From NCBI RefSeq assembly GCF_003990445.1, contig NZ_REEZ01000003.1:62001-126000 (forward strand): DNA of 64,000 nucleotides. Reading direction: 5' to 3'. The notes beneath the pieces were generated by a model that did no database searches, was not told the DNA's origin, and worked only from the letters and a program-made list of their open reading frames with translations. Origin of the DNA: Pararhodobacter zhoushanensis (GTDB lineage: Bacteria > Pseudomonadota > Alphaproteobacteria > Rhodobacterales > Rhodobacteraceae). Below are positions 28,082 through 36,575 of this stretch, one piece after another. Positions within the stretch are counted from its first letter, which is position 1, and every line of letters begins with the position of its first letter. A program made the translations under genes and the position numbers.

Positions 28082-31000
28082 CTATGGGAACCGCGCGCGC
28101 AACCGTTCATCGACGTGCGCCCAGATGGTGTCCATCTTGCTTTCCCACGATAGCGCTTTTTTCAGCGCATCGGGCATCTGCTTGCGTGGCTGAGTGCTCG
28201 CTTCGATCAGCGTGTCATTCACGGCGCGGATAAAGCCGTCGGTGTCGGTCGCTGCCCGGATCTCGCCCTGCATGTCGTCCAGATTGGCGACGCCAGACGT
28301 GACCACGGGCACCCCCAGCGAGCGATAGACGTACACCTTCAGCGGGTTCATCCGGTCGGACATATCGTTGCGGATATGCGGAACGATGGCGACATCAAAG
28401 CCCGCGATACAGGCCTGCGCCGCGTCGTGACGTCGGACCCCCAGAACATGCACATTCGGCAAGGCAAGCATCCGCGCCCGTTCAGCCTTGAGGGACAGTT
28501 TGCCGATCAACACGATCTGCACATCGGGCCGTGCGCGCGACAGCGACTCGACCAGATCGAAATCGAAGCGGTCGTTCATATTGCCGCAATAGCCAACGAC
28601 CGGCCCCCCCAGCCGCGTGATCTCATCCGCCGGGCGCGGGGGTGCCTGCGGTGTGTCGACGCCATTGGGGACCATCAAAGTCTGCAACCCTTCGCCTGCC
28701 AGGGCGTCGGCAACCGGCACGCAATTGGCCAGTGCCAAATCGGTGTGTTGCGCCATGAAACGGTAGTTGTCGCGGATCATCCGATCCTTGAGTGCCGAGT
28801 TCGTCCAGAACCGTTGGTCGTCAATGTAATCGGACACGATAAAAGGAAAGTTGAGCCGCGCCTGCACATCGGCAAACCCGTCGACCACCGGGCAGACCCA
28901 GGCGATACAGTTGTCGATCATCTCCAGTCCGCGCAGCCAGGACTCGACCACATTGGGGAAGCTGTCAGGCGACAGCAGGCGCGTGCCCAGCACGGTGTCA
29001 CCCGCAGTTCCCATCACAAAGCTGCGGCGAAACAGATTGCCCTCATCCGCCAGTCCCGCCAACCGCAACAGCGCGTTGGCCGAGCTCATCTGCCGTTCGT
29101 TGTCAACCGGGGGGCGCATCGGGTTGGTGTTGAATTGCAACTGCTTGGCCGCAATCGGCGCGTCGATATGCAGGACGCGCCCGATCTCGGGGCGGCGCGC
29201 CAATTCGCGCACCAGCATGTCCTGACGGCGGCCATACAGCCCGGAATCGTTTTGCTTCCAGAAGAAGGCGACGTTGATCGGCTTGTCGGAGTCGATCGTG
29301 CGGGCCAGCGACGGGGCGCAGCGCAAATGCGGTGCCGCAAGGGCCGACAGATCTGCCGGCAAGACGCCCGGCATCTCGGTGTCGATGAAACGCAGCAGGC
29401 GCCCGGCATCGGCGGTCAGGCGCTGGGTGGACTGACGGGCGGTCGTGATCGCGTCCAGCGCGCGACGCTGGTTGGGCCCGTACGCCATCTCTTGCGCAAA
29501 GAACGGATGGACGCCTTGGGGGCGCGGCTGGGCAAGAACCGCGCGCAGGCGCTCGCTCAGAACTTCGCCTTTGGCAATCGCCATGGCGGCCCCGGCCTCG
29601 ATGACATCGGCAACGGGCGGGACATCGGTGATCAGCACAGGCGAGCCGACGGCCACCGCGTCCGTCAGCTTCGCCGGGGTTTGGCTTTGCGAGATCGGGC
29701 TTTCGCGATCTTGCAGCAGCACCACCAGATCCGCCATCGCATTCAGGTCCAGCACCCGCGAGAACGGCTGCTCGTACAGCCGTTTCAGGCGCAGGCCGGG
29801 CAGGGCCTTGAGCGCGTTTTCCATGTCGGTATCGACCGCGGATCCGGCAATGCACAGCACAAGATCGGGATCATTCTGAGCCACGACCGCCTGCGCCAGT
29901 TCCAGCAGGCCCTTGTGCCGACGCGGGGTGCCCAGAAACAGAACCACCCGGTCTTGCGGCGCAAACCCGTGCGTCAGGCGCGTTTGCGCGCGCGCAGCAA
30001 TCGCGCGTTCGGCGTCCGCGTCCCGGCGGCCGTGCCGGACCAGAGCCGCACCGTGGCGCGCGCTCAGAACCGGGTTGCAGGCGGTCAGGCCATCGACCAT
30101 CGGCACCATGCCCATCCCCAGCTCGGTCCAGATCTTGCCTTGCGGGCGTTGCCAGTCCTGCGGCTCCATGCGCTCGACAAAGCTTTGAAAGTCGCGCGGC
30201 GCTTCGCCGTTCACAAAGGCCAGCTCATCGTCATCGAGGTCGCACAGCACGGTCGCGCCGTGTACGTGTTTGTAGAGCAAACCGATCAGCATCGACGGAA
30301 AGCGCGGCTTCGAGATCCACACCGTCTTTGCCGGCCATTCCTGTACCAGCCGCAAGCTGCCTTCAACGAGGTGACGAAAATGCGGGGCGTTCCAGCCTAT
30401 GATCGGCACCGTGCGGTCGGCGTCGGCCAGCGGGGGCCACAGCTCGGTGCCATACATCGGGAACATTGGTCCGGCGACGGCAGTGGGCACGGCATCGCTG
30501 ATCGTTTCAGCCATGGTGATCCCCCGACCCACCACGTTGTGGGCTATGTCCCAGGAGACAACCAGCACACGTTCTTGCGGGGTCGCGGTCAGGAAATCTG
30601 CCGGCCCTTTCGCGGGCCAGATCCGCAGCGGCGCGGGCGCGGTCCGGGTGCGCTGTTTCTCGACCTCCTCGGCCAGCTTGTCGAGCCGGGTCTTGATTTT
30701 CGCGTTGTCGGGCATGCGCGCATGCGCGTCCCGCAGATGAACCAGCGCGCGATCACTGTCGGCATGGCACATCGCCAGGTCGGCTTCGATCAGCGGTGTC
30801 CATGGGAATGCAGGCGCGATTGTGCGCAAGGTCGCAAGATGCGTTTCCGCGTTCTCCAGCGCCCCGGTTTTAATGCAGATATCGGCCAGCCGGATCAAGA
30901 CGACTGCGGTCGGTCCGGCCTTGTCGAGTGCTTGCGAATAAAGCTGCGCGGCCTGTTGAAACTGACCCGCGTTGAACTGGGCTTCGCCCTGTATCAGCAA

Positions 31001-31102
31001 GGTATTATACGAGGGGCTGTCGGTGTCCGAAGGCCGCGCTGGCGCGGTCTGCTCGGGGCCTTTCGTCAGATGCGGCGCGGTCTTGCCGTCCAGAGTTTTC
31101 AT
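28082..31102 (-). CDS. Large TPR protein with two GT-B glycosyltransferase halves
   Basis: 1006 residues. The N-terminal part (about 25-150) is tetratricopeptide repeats (GEAQFNAGQFQQAAQLYSQA, LADICIKTGALENAETHLAT). A first GT-B-like region (about 160-560) contains VVLFLGTPRRHKGLLELAQA. A second (about 610-1005) contains VGYCGNMNDRFDFDL and late NPLKVYVYRSLGVPVV, typical of GT1/GT4 C-terminal domains. Two glycosyltransferase units in one chain suggest addition of two sugars or of a repeat unit. ATG 31102 is preferred to a TTG eleven codons upstream; neither has a strong ribosome binding site. Confidence 0.78.
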   Translation of the reverse strand: MKTLDGKTAPHLTKGPEQTAPARPSDTDSPSYNTLLIQGEAQFNAGQFQQAAQLYSQALDKAGPTAVVLIRLADICIKTGALENAETHLATLRTIAPAFPWTPLIEADLAMCHADSDRALVHLRDAHARMPDNAKIKTRLDKLAEEVEKQRTRTAPAPLRIWPAKGPADFLTATPQERVLVVSWDIAHNVVGRGITMAETISDAVPTAVAGPMFPMYGTELWPPLADADRTVPIIGWNAPHFRHLVEGSLRLVQEWPAKTVWISKPRFPSMLIGLLYKHVHGATVLCDLDDDELAFVNGEAPRDFQSFVERMEPQDWQRPQGKIWTELGMGMVPMVDGLTACNPVLSARHGAALVRHGRRDADAERAIAARAQTRLTHGFAPQDRVVLFLGTPRRHKGLLELAQAVVAQNDPDLVLCIAGSAVDTDMENALKALPGLRLKRLYEQPFSRVLDLNAMADLVVLLQDRESPISQSQTPAKLTDAVAVGSPVLITDVPPVADVIEAGAAMAIAKGEVLSERLRAVLAQPRPQGVHPFFAQEMAYGPNQRRALDAITTARQSTQRLTADAGRLLRFIDTEMPGVLPADLSALAAPHLRCAPSLARTIDSDKPINVAFFWKQNDSGLYGRRQDMLVRELARRPEIGRVLHIDAPIAAKQLQFNTNPMRPPVDNERQMSSANALLRLAGLADEGNLFRRSFVMGTAGDTVLGTRLLSPDSFPNVVESWLRGLEMIDNCIAWVCPVVDGFADVQARLNFPFIVSDYIDDQRFWTNSALKDRMIRDNYRFMAQHTDLALANCVPVADALAGEGLQTLMVPNGVDTPQAPPRPADEITRLGGPVVGYCGNMNDRFDFDLVESLSRARPDVQIVLIGKLSLKAERARMLALPNVHVLGVRRHDAAQACIAGFDVAIVPHIRNDMSDRMNPLKVYVYRSLGVPVVTSGVANLDDMQGEIRAATDTDGFIRAVNDTLIEASTQPRKQMPDALKKALSWESKMDTIWAHVDERLRARFP

Positions 31103-31294
31103 GTCGCTGTCGCAGGGTCCGGTTCTTTTGGCCAAAACGCACGAATGCGGTTGCTGAGGGTGTTGCCGGGATGATTTACTAATGCAATAGCCAAATCAAT
31201 TCAGAACGGTAGAAGGCAGGGGGTCGACGGCGAGCGTTCCGTGGTCCGATGCAGGGGTAACGGGTGTCATGTCGAAAACAAGCGGCTCTTGAAG

Positions 31295-32485
31295 ATGGCA
31301 ACTGCACGCCAGACCCGTCGCGTCGCCATCCTGGGCACATTTGACGTCGAGAATTACGGCGATTTGTTGTTCCCGCTGGTCGCGCAGGCGTGTCTTGCAG
31401 AGAGCGGGATCGAGGTCGTTGCCGTGTCGCCGACCTCGGAACTGACCCGCTATCGCGATGCGATCCGGCCAATATCGTTCAAGGAAATGACCGCGACAAT
31501 CGAGAGTTTCGATGCTGTTTTGATTGGTGGCGGCAATATCGTCCACCTGCATGATTTCGGTTTGCCGACCTATGCCGCCAGCGCCTACCCGTCGCTTTGG
31601 GTCGGTGCCACGGCGCATGCGGTGCTGCACGGCAAAGCGGTGCTGTGGAATGCGCCCGGCGTGCTGGCTCCGCGTGATCCGGGCGAGCCGCCAGCGTGGT
31701 TGCGGCGGGTTGTCGAGGCGGCGGACCACTTCATGGTGCGCGATGAGGCCAGCGCCCGCGCACTGGCGCGGTGGTCGGGGCGCAGGCCAGAGGTTCTGCC
31801 TGACACGGCGCTGGATCTGCCGCGCCTGTGGTCTCCTGCAACGCTTGCCGCGCGGTTCGGCACCGTCAAGAAAAGCCTCGGCGTCGCTGCGCAAACGCCG
31901 GTTGTCGCCGTGCATGTCAAGCGCCGCAGCCTTGGCGCGCTGGATGTCGCGCGCTTTGCGGCGGCGCTGGATGCGGCGCTGGGACAGGCGGGTGCGGTGG
32001 GGATCTTGCTGGCGCTGGGACGATGCCATGGCGATCACGAGCTGGTGCAGGAGCTGCACGGGCTGATCCCCGACCGCACTGCTCCCTTCGACGGGGCCGA
32101 GGCGCTGGGCGACGTGGCAGCAGTGATCGCGGGCGCGCAGGCGCATATCGGAGCCTCGCTGCACGGCCACATCACGGCGGTCGCGTATGGGACGCCCGCG
32201 CGGCTGGTGGCGGTTCCGGCGCTGCACAAGTTCATGGGGCAGGCCGAGCAAACGTCCCGTCAGGACGAGCTGGCCTCAGACTGGACGGCCGCATTGGCCG
32301 ACCTGCCCGCGCTTGTGACCGCGCCGCGCCGGTCTCTCGATCCCGCAGTTGGAACACGGCTGCAAGCCCATTGGCAGGCTGTGAGCGCCCTGGCGAAAGC
32401 CGAGCAGCCGCGCCAGAAGCGGGCGGCGGTGTTCGACGATCCTGATCCCGACACCGCGCTGGAAAAGGTGCTTCGGGTATCGTAG
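31295..32485 (+). CDS. Polysaccharide pyruvyl transferase family protein (copy 2)
   Basis: 396 residues, homologous to the product at 23020-24327: VAILGTFDVENYGDLLFPLVA matches the copy 1 start, IGGGNIVHLHDFG the second motif and GASLHGHITAVAYGTPARLV the third. The ATG at 31295 is chosen; open frame continues to a GTG at 31241 without family similarity. It is divergent from the large TPR-glycosyltransferase across a ~190-base region that probably holds both promoters. Function as for copy 1; the pair may modify two different sugars. Confidence 0.82.
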   Translation: MATARQTRRVAILGTFDVENYGDLLFPLVAQACLAESGIEVVAVSPTSELTRYRDAIRPISFKEMTATIESFDAVLIGGGNIVHLHDFGLPTYAASAYPSLWVGATAHAVLHGKAVLWNAPGVLAPRDPGEPPAWLRRVVEAADHFMVRDEASARALARWSGRRPEVLPDTALDLPRLWSPATLAARFGTVKKSLGVAAQTPVVAVHVKRRSLGALDVARFAAALDAALGQAGAVGILLALGRCHGDHELVQELHGLIPDRTAPFDGAEALGDVAAVIAGAQAHIGASLHGHITAVAYGTPARLVAVPALHKFMGQAEQTSRQDELASDWTAALADLPALVTAPRRSLDPAVGTRLQAHWQAVSALAKAEQPRQKRAAVFDDPDPDTALEKVLRVS

Positions 32486-32552
32486 TGATGCGTCTAACAC
32501 GTTTTGGTTGTGTGTCCGCTTGTTTTGGGCGTCAGAGCGAATGAGGGGCATA

Positions 32553-34214
32553 ATGGATCAGGCCAAAAGCGAAACCTGGGATCATGCACGGGTCAATCGG
32601 CTGATCGAACAGAAAGACTACGCAAACGCCGCATCGCAGATCGCCGCGTTTCTGGACCAGCAACCCAAGTCGGTCGCGCCACGGATCGCACGGGTGCGGT
32701 TGCATCTGGCGACGGGCGAGGGAGCCGAGGCGCGCGCCCTGGCAACGCAGCTTCTGGCCGACGCACCTGACAATCTTTGGGTCTGGGCGCTTGGCATTCA
32801 GGCCCTGACGCAGGACGGTGACATCGAGGGTGCCGTTGCATTGTTTGGCGACGGTCAGGCGCGGCTTTCGCCCGATGAAAACGCGCTCACGGCGGCGGTG
32901 AACGGGCTGTTGCCCGCGCTGGGCAGCTGGTCTGCGCAGGTCGCTTTTCTGAAAGACGCGCTTGCCCGGCAACCCGACAGCCGCACCGTGCAACTGCGTC
33001 TTGCCAGCCGTGCGATGCAAGTCGGCGAGTTCGATCTTGCCCAGCAACTGCTGCAAAAGGCCGAAGAGACAGGGCCGCTGCCAGCCTATGCCAAAAGCAT
33101 TCAAAGCCGTCTTTATCCGATGACGGCCAGCATGGCCGACTCGGCCGAGCGGGTCGCGCAGGACATCAGCCAGGGCAATGAGACCTCGGAAGCGCTGTGC
33201 CGCCTGTGCCGCTTTGCGGCAGCGGCGGGCAATTTCGAGCAGGCGGAGCGTGCTCTGATGCGCGCGCTCGATCTGTTTCCGGCGGACTGGCGGGTGCTTT
33301 ACCGGCTCAACCGGGTCTTCCTGCCTGCCGCGCAGGATACCGCCGTGTACGCGCGTCTGGCGACGCAGGCCGAGCGTGGCGAGGTTGACCAGAACTGGCA
33401 GCTGCAATTCGCCCTGTTCGCGCTGCGTGCGGGGCAGGTGGACACGGCGCAGCGGGTTCTGAGGCAGCTCACGCAGGATCCGCGCATCGGTGAGACGGTG
33501 CTTTCCGTGCTGGCGGCGCTTGAGGCGCTGGGCGACGCGCCGCCACGGGCAGGGGTGCTGCAGGATTCGGATCTGTGCGTGGTCAGGGCAGAGAACCCTC
33601 AAGGGACGCTGTTTGTCTTCGGCAGTTTTCTGGGCGGGGTAAACTATGTGCCCAATCGCAATCTGGATGCGCTGTTTGCCGATCTTGCGGTGAATGTCGT
33701 CTATTTGCGCGATCCCTACGGGAGGGCCTTTCTGAAGGGCCTGCCCGGTTTCGGTGACGGGGAAGCCGATTTGCATCACAGGCTGCAAGTGCTGGCAGCG
33801 GAGCTGGGCGGCTCGAAGATCGTCACGTTGGGCAGTTCGGCGGCGGGCTACGCCGCTTTGCGCGCAGGTCTGGCGATCAAGGCAAACGCGGTGATATCGC
33901 TGGCCGGGCTGGTTGCGCCGTCGCGCGACCACGACGCGCAGGCAACGCATCTCAGGCAGGGCGACGCCGAGCTGTTCCGCGAGGCCAAAGAGCCGGTGGA
34001 CCTGAGGCCGGCACTGGCGGGCCAGCCGCAGACGCATCTGACGCTGGTTATCGGCGACAGCTATGCGCCGGATGTCGCGCGCAGTGACGCGGTGAAGGGG
34101 ATCGCCAACGCGACGGTCATCGCCGTTCCGGGGGCGACCACCCACCATGTCGGCATGCCTGCGATGGCCAGCGGGCTGTTGCGGGATCTGGTGCGCGACG
34201 CGTTTGACCGGTGA
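32553..34214 (+). CDS. TPR protein with C-terminal alpha/beta-hydrolase-like domain
   Basis: 553 residues. The first ~350 are helical TPR-type repeats (for example NRLIEQKDYANAASQIAAFL and AAAAGNFEQAERALMRALDL). The last ~200 look like an alpha/beta hydrolase: a nucleophile elbow LGSSAAGYAALRAG near residue 430, and late AVPGATTHHVGMP with a candidate catalytic His. The ATG at 32553 has GAGGGG before it. The next gene starts within its stop (GTGA). It might be a deacylase, thioesterase or transferase acting on the cluster product, or a scaffold; this is inference. Confidence 0.65.
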   Translation: MDQAKSETWDHARVNRLIEQKDYANAASQIAAFLDQQPKSVAPRIARVRLHLATGEGAEARALATQLLADAPDNLWVWALGIQALTQDGDIEGAVALFGDGQARLSPDENALTAAVNGLLPALGSWSAQVAFLKDALARQPDSRTVQLRLASRAMQVGEFDLAQQLLQKAEETGPLPAYAKSIQSRLYPMTASMADSAERVAQDISQGNETSEALCRLCRFAAAAGNFEQAERALMRALDLFPADWRVLYRLNRVFLPAAQDTAVYARLATQAERGEVDQNWQLQFALFALRAGQVDTAQRVLRQLTQDPRIGETVLSVLAALEALGDAPPRAGVLQDSDLCVVRAENPQGTLFVFGSFLGGVNYVPNRNLDALFADLAVNVVYLRDPYGRAFLKGLPGFGDGEADLHHRLQVLAAELGGSKIVTLGSSAAGYAALRAGLAIKANAVISLAGLVAPSRDHDAQATHLRQGDAELFREAKEPVDLRPALAGQPQTHLTLVIGDSYAPDVARSDAVKGIANATVIAVPGATTHHVGMPAMASGLLRDLVRDAFDR

Positions 34215-36568
34215 CGACGGCTGACCAGCGTGCGCAGCGGCAAGGACAAGGGAAGGGCGTGGCTTTGACGGGACGTGATTTCGACGGGCTCTGCTCGATC
34301 TGCGGCGCGGCGGGTACGTTCGTGCGCGGCGACCACCGGTCTGTGCGCGAATCCTACCCCTGTCCGAAGTGCCGGTTCACCCTGCGGTGGCGCGATCAGG
34401 CGGGTGTTATTCTGGACGAGTTCGCGCGCGGGCAGGCGGTTTCGCTGGATGCACTGATCGCAAAAGGCCTGCTGGATACCGTCGATATTTTCGAGCCCGC
34501 GCTGCGAGGCCCCTTCGTTCGCCGTTTTCGTGGTCTCCCCGGCTATGTGCAGTCTTATTTCACCCCCGAACTGCCCTTGGGCAGCACCCGGGACGACGGC
34601 GTGCGCAACGAGGATCTGACGCAGCTGACCTTTGCCGATGACAGTTTTGATCTGGTGATCACCAGCGACGTGATGGAGCATCTGCCTGATATCGAGGCCG
34701 CGTTTGCCGAGATCCTGCGCGTGCTGCGACCCGGTGGGTGTCACGTCTGCTCGATCCCGAATGACTTTCCCTTTCCCGAGACCACCAGCCCGCGGGTGGA
34801 AATCCGCGACGGGCAAGAGTTCAACCTCAAGCCGCCGGTGTATCATAACTCGGGTGATGGCTCGACGTGTCTGGTGTACACTGACTACGGCGCGGATCTG
34901 ACGGATCTGATCCGCTCGCTGGGCGGGCATCTGTCCGTGGTGCGGCGCAGTGGCGTGCTCGAGACATGTAACACCAACGCGACCTTCGTAATGCGTAAAC
35001 TGGGGCCGGTAACTGCAGCCCGGCAGACACCCCGCACAGGGGCCGCTGCGCCCGCATCACCGACCGTGACGACGAAAGATCAAAGCCCGATGACCGCGAC
35101 CAAGCAATGCCCGATCTGCGACGGAACCACGTTTCAGGACTTTGGCGGGCGCAAGGATGCGCGCTGTTCAACCTGTCAGGGGGTCGAGCGGACGCGGTTG
35201 ATGTACATGGCGATTGAGCGCTTGGGCGGCTTCGAAGCAGGCAAGCGCGTGTTGCATTTTGCCCCCGAACTGGGGCTGGGGCGGCGGTTTCTGGCGCTGT
35301 CGGGCGAAAAGTATCACCCCGTCGATCTCGCTCCCGAACGCTATAAAAGCAAGGTGTTCACGGTCGGCAAAATGGATATGTGCAGCGATCTCGCCGGGAT
35401 CGCCGACGACAGCTATGATCTTATCGTGCACAGCCATGTGCTTGAGCATGTGCCCTGCGATGTGACGGGCGTGTTGCAGCAGCTTGATCGCATTCTTGCG
35501 CCGGGCGGCCTGCATTTCCTCTGCGTGCCCATCCGTGGGGACGAGACGATCGAGGATCTGTCCCGCAGCCTGACCGACGCCGAGCGCATGGAACGCTTCG
35601 GGCAGGAAGACCATGTGCGGGTGTTTGGCAGCAGAGATCTGCAAGCGCAACTGGCGCAGGTCTGGGGGCCCGAAAAGCATCTGATCGACCCCTTGGCGCT
35701 GTTTGAACCGGAGGTTTTGCGCCGCGCCGCTATCCCGGCAGAGGCGTGGAAGGGCGTTTCTGGCCACAGCATTTTTTACTACCGCAAGGGCGGGCAATCC
35801 CCCGCTGACGCCAAGCCCGTTACTGCCGCGCCTGCGCCCAAAGCGCCGCCGGCCTTTCCAAAAGAAGATGTCTTCCCCGGCTCAAAAATCACCCATGGCC
35901 TCAAGTTTCTGCGCCGGGACAACCCGTGGCCGGAATTCCCTTGGGGCGAGCACGCGCCGTTCATGCTGGCCCTCGACGCCAACGGACGGGGCGGGCGCGA
36001 GATCATCACGCGTGAGATCGTCGACAAGAATGTCACCCTGATGGCCGAGGTCGGCTGTTTTCTGGGCGGGTCCGTGCGGCATTGGCTGGATGCAAAGCCC
36101 GACCTTACCGTGATCGGAGTGGACCCGTGGGATGGCAACTGGGCGGCCTATATCGAGCGGATGGTGAACCATCCGCAAATGGCGCGTCACGTCTGGCACA
36201 TGGACGACGCCGAGGTCGCGCGCATCGTCCAGATGCTGCGCCAGTATGGCAACTACGGCGTCGCGCTGAATAACCTGCGGCTTTACAAAGAGCGCTTCAT
36301 CCCCGTGCGCCGCTTCTCGCCCGAGGCGCTGTTCTATCTCTCTGAACGCCAGATCCCGATCGAAATGATCTATATCGACGCGTTCAAGCACCGCGACGAT
36401 CTGGATGCGGCCTATGCCTATTATCCCAATGCGATCCTGAGCGGCGACGACTGGCTCTGGCCGGACGAAACCGGCAAATTTGTCATGCAGGATCACATCA
36501 AGGCCTTCGCCCACGAGCACGGGTTCGAGATCGAGAGCAGCCGTCAGACATGGCTCTTGCACCGGTGA
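34211..36568 (+). CDS. Three-domain methyltransferase with two zinc ribbons
   Basis: 785 residues. A first Cys4 ribbon (Cys28/31/51/54) precedes a class I SAM methyltransferase (about 65-265; DSFDLVITSDVMEHLPD, VLRPGG). A second Cys4 ribbon (Cys300/303/319/322) precedes a second methyltransferase (about 325-535; LHFAPELGLGRRFLAL, YDLIVHSHVLEHVPCD). A Pro/Ala-rich linker (about 540-565) leads to a third class I-like domain (MAEVGCFLGGSVRHWLD, VIGVDPWDGNW, IEMIYIDAFKHRDDL). It starts with GTG at 34211, coupled to the gene before. It probably O-methylates sugars; the repeated ribbon-plus-enzyme pairs suggest internal duplication. Confidence 0.8.
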   Translation: MTTADQRAQRQGQGKGVALTGRDFDGLCSICGAAGTFVRGDHRSVRESYPCPKCRFTLRWRDQAGVILDEFARGQAVSLDALIAKGLLDTVDIFEPALRGPFVRRFRGLPGYVQSYFTPELPLGSTRDDGVRNEDLTQLTFADDSFDLVITSDVMEHLPDIEAAFAEILRVLRPGGCHVCSIPNDFPFPETTSPRVEIRDGQEFNLKPPVYHNSGDGSTCLVYTDYGADLTDLIRSLGGHLSVVRRSGVLETCNTNATFVMRKLGPVTAARQTPRTGAAAPASPTVTTKDQSPMTATKQCPICDGTTFQDFGGRKDARCSTCQGVERTRLMYMAIERLGGFEAGKRVLHFAPELGLGRRFLALSGEKYHPVDLAPERYKSKVFTVGKMDMCSDLAGIADDSYDLIVHSHVLEHVPCDVTGVLQQLDRILAPGGLHFLCVPIRGDETIEDLSRSLTDAERMERFGQEDHVRVFGSRDLQAQLAQVWGPEKHLIDPLALFEPEVLRRAAIPAEAWKGVSGHSIFYYRKGGQSPADAKPVTAAPAPKAPPAFPKEDVFPGSKITHGLKFLRRDNPWPEFPWGEHAPFMLALDANGRGGREIITREIVDKNVTLMAEVGCFLGGSVRHWLDAKPDLTVIGVDPWDGNWAAYIERMVNHPQMARHVWHMDDAEVARIVQMLRQYGNYGVALNNLRLYKERFIPVRRFSPEALFYLSERQIPIEMIYIDAFKHRDDLDAAYAYYPNAILSGDDWLWPDETGKFVMQDHIKAFAHEHGFEIESSRQTWLLHR

Positions 36569-36575
36569 GCCGCAC

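Noticed and set aside
28376-31174. 932-codon open frame on the plus strand
   Set aside because: It is antisense to the TPR-glycosyltransferase gene, which has clear motifs on the minus strand. The plus-strand product is Arg/His/Gln-rich without domains, as expected from GC-rich antisense frames.
32532-34148. 538-codon open frame on the minus strand
   Set aside because: Antisense to the TPR-hydrolase gene; the composition is typical of a shadow frame.
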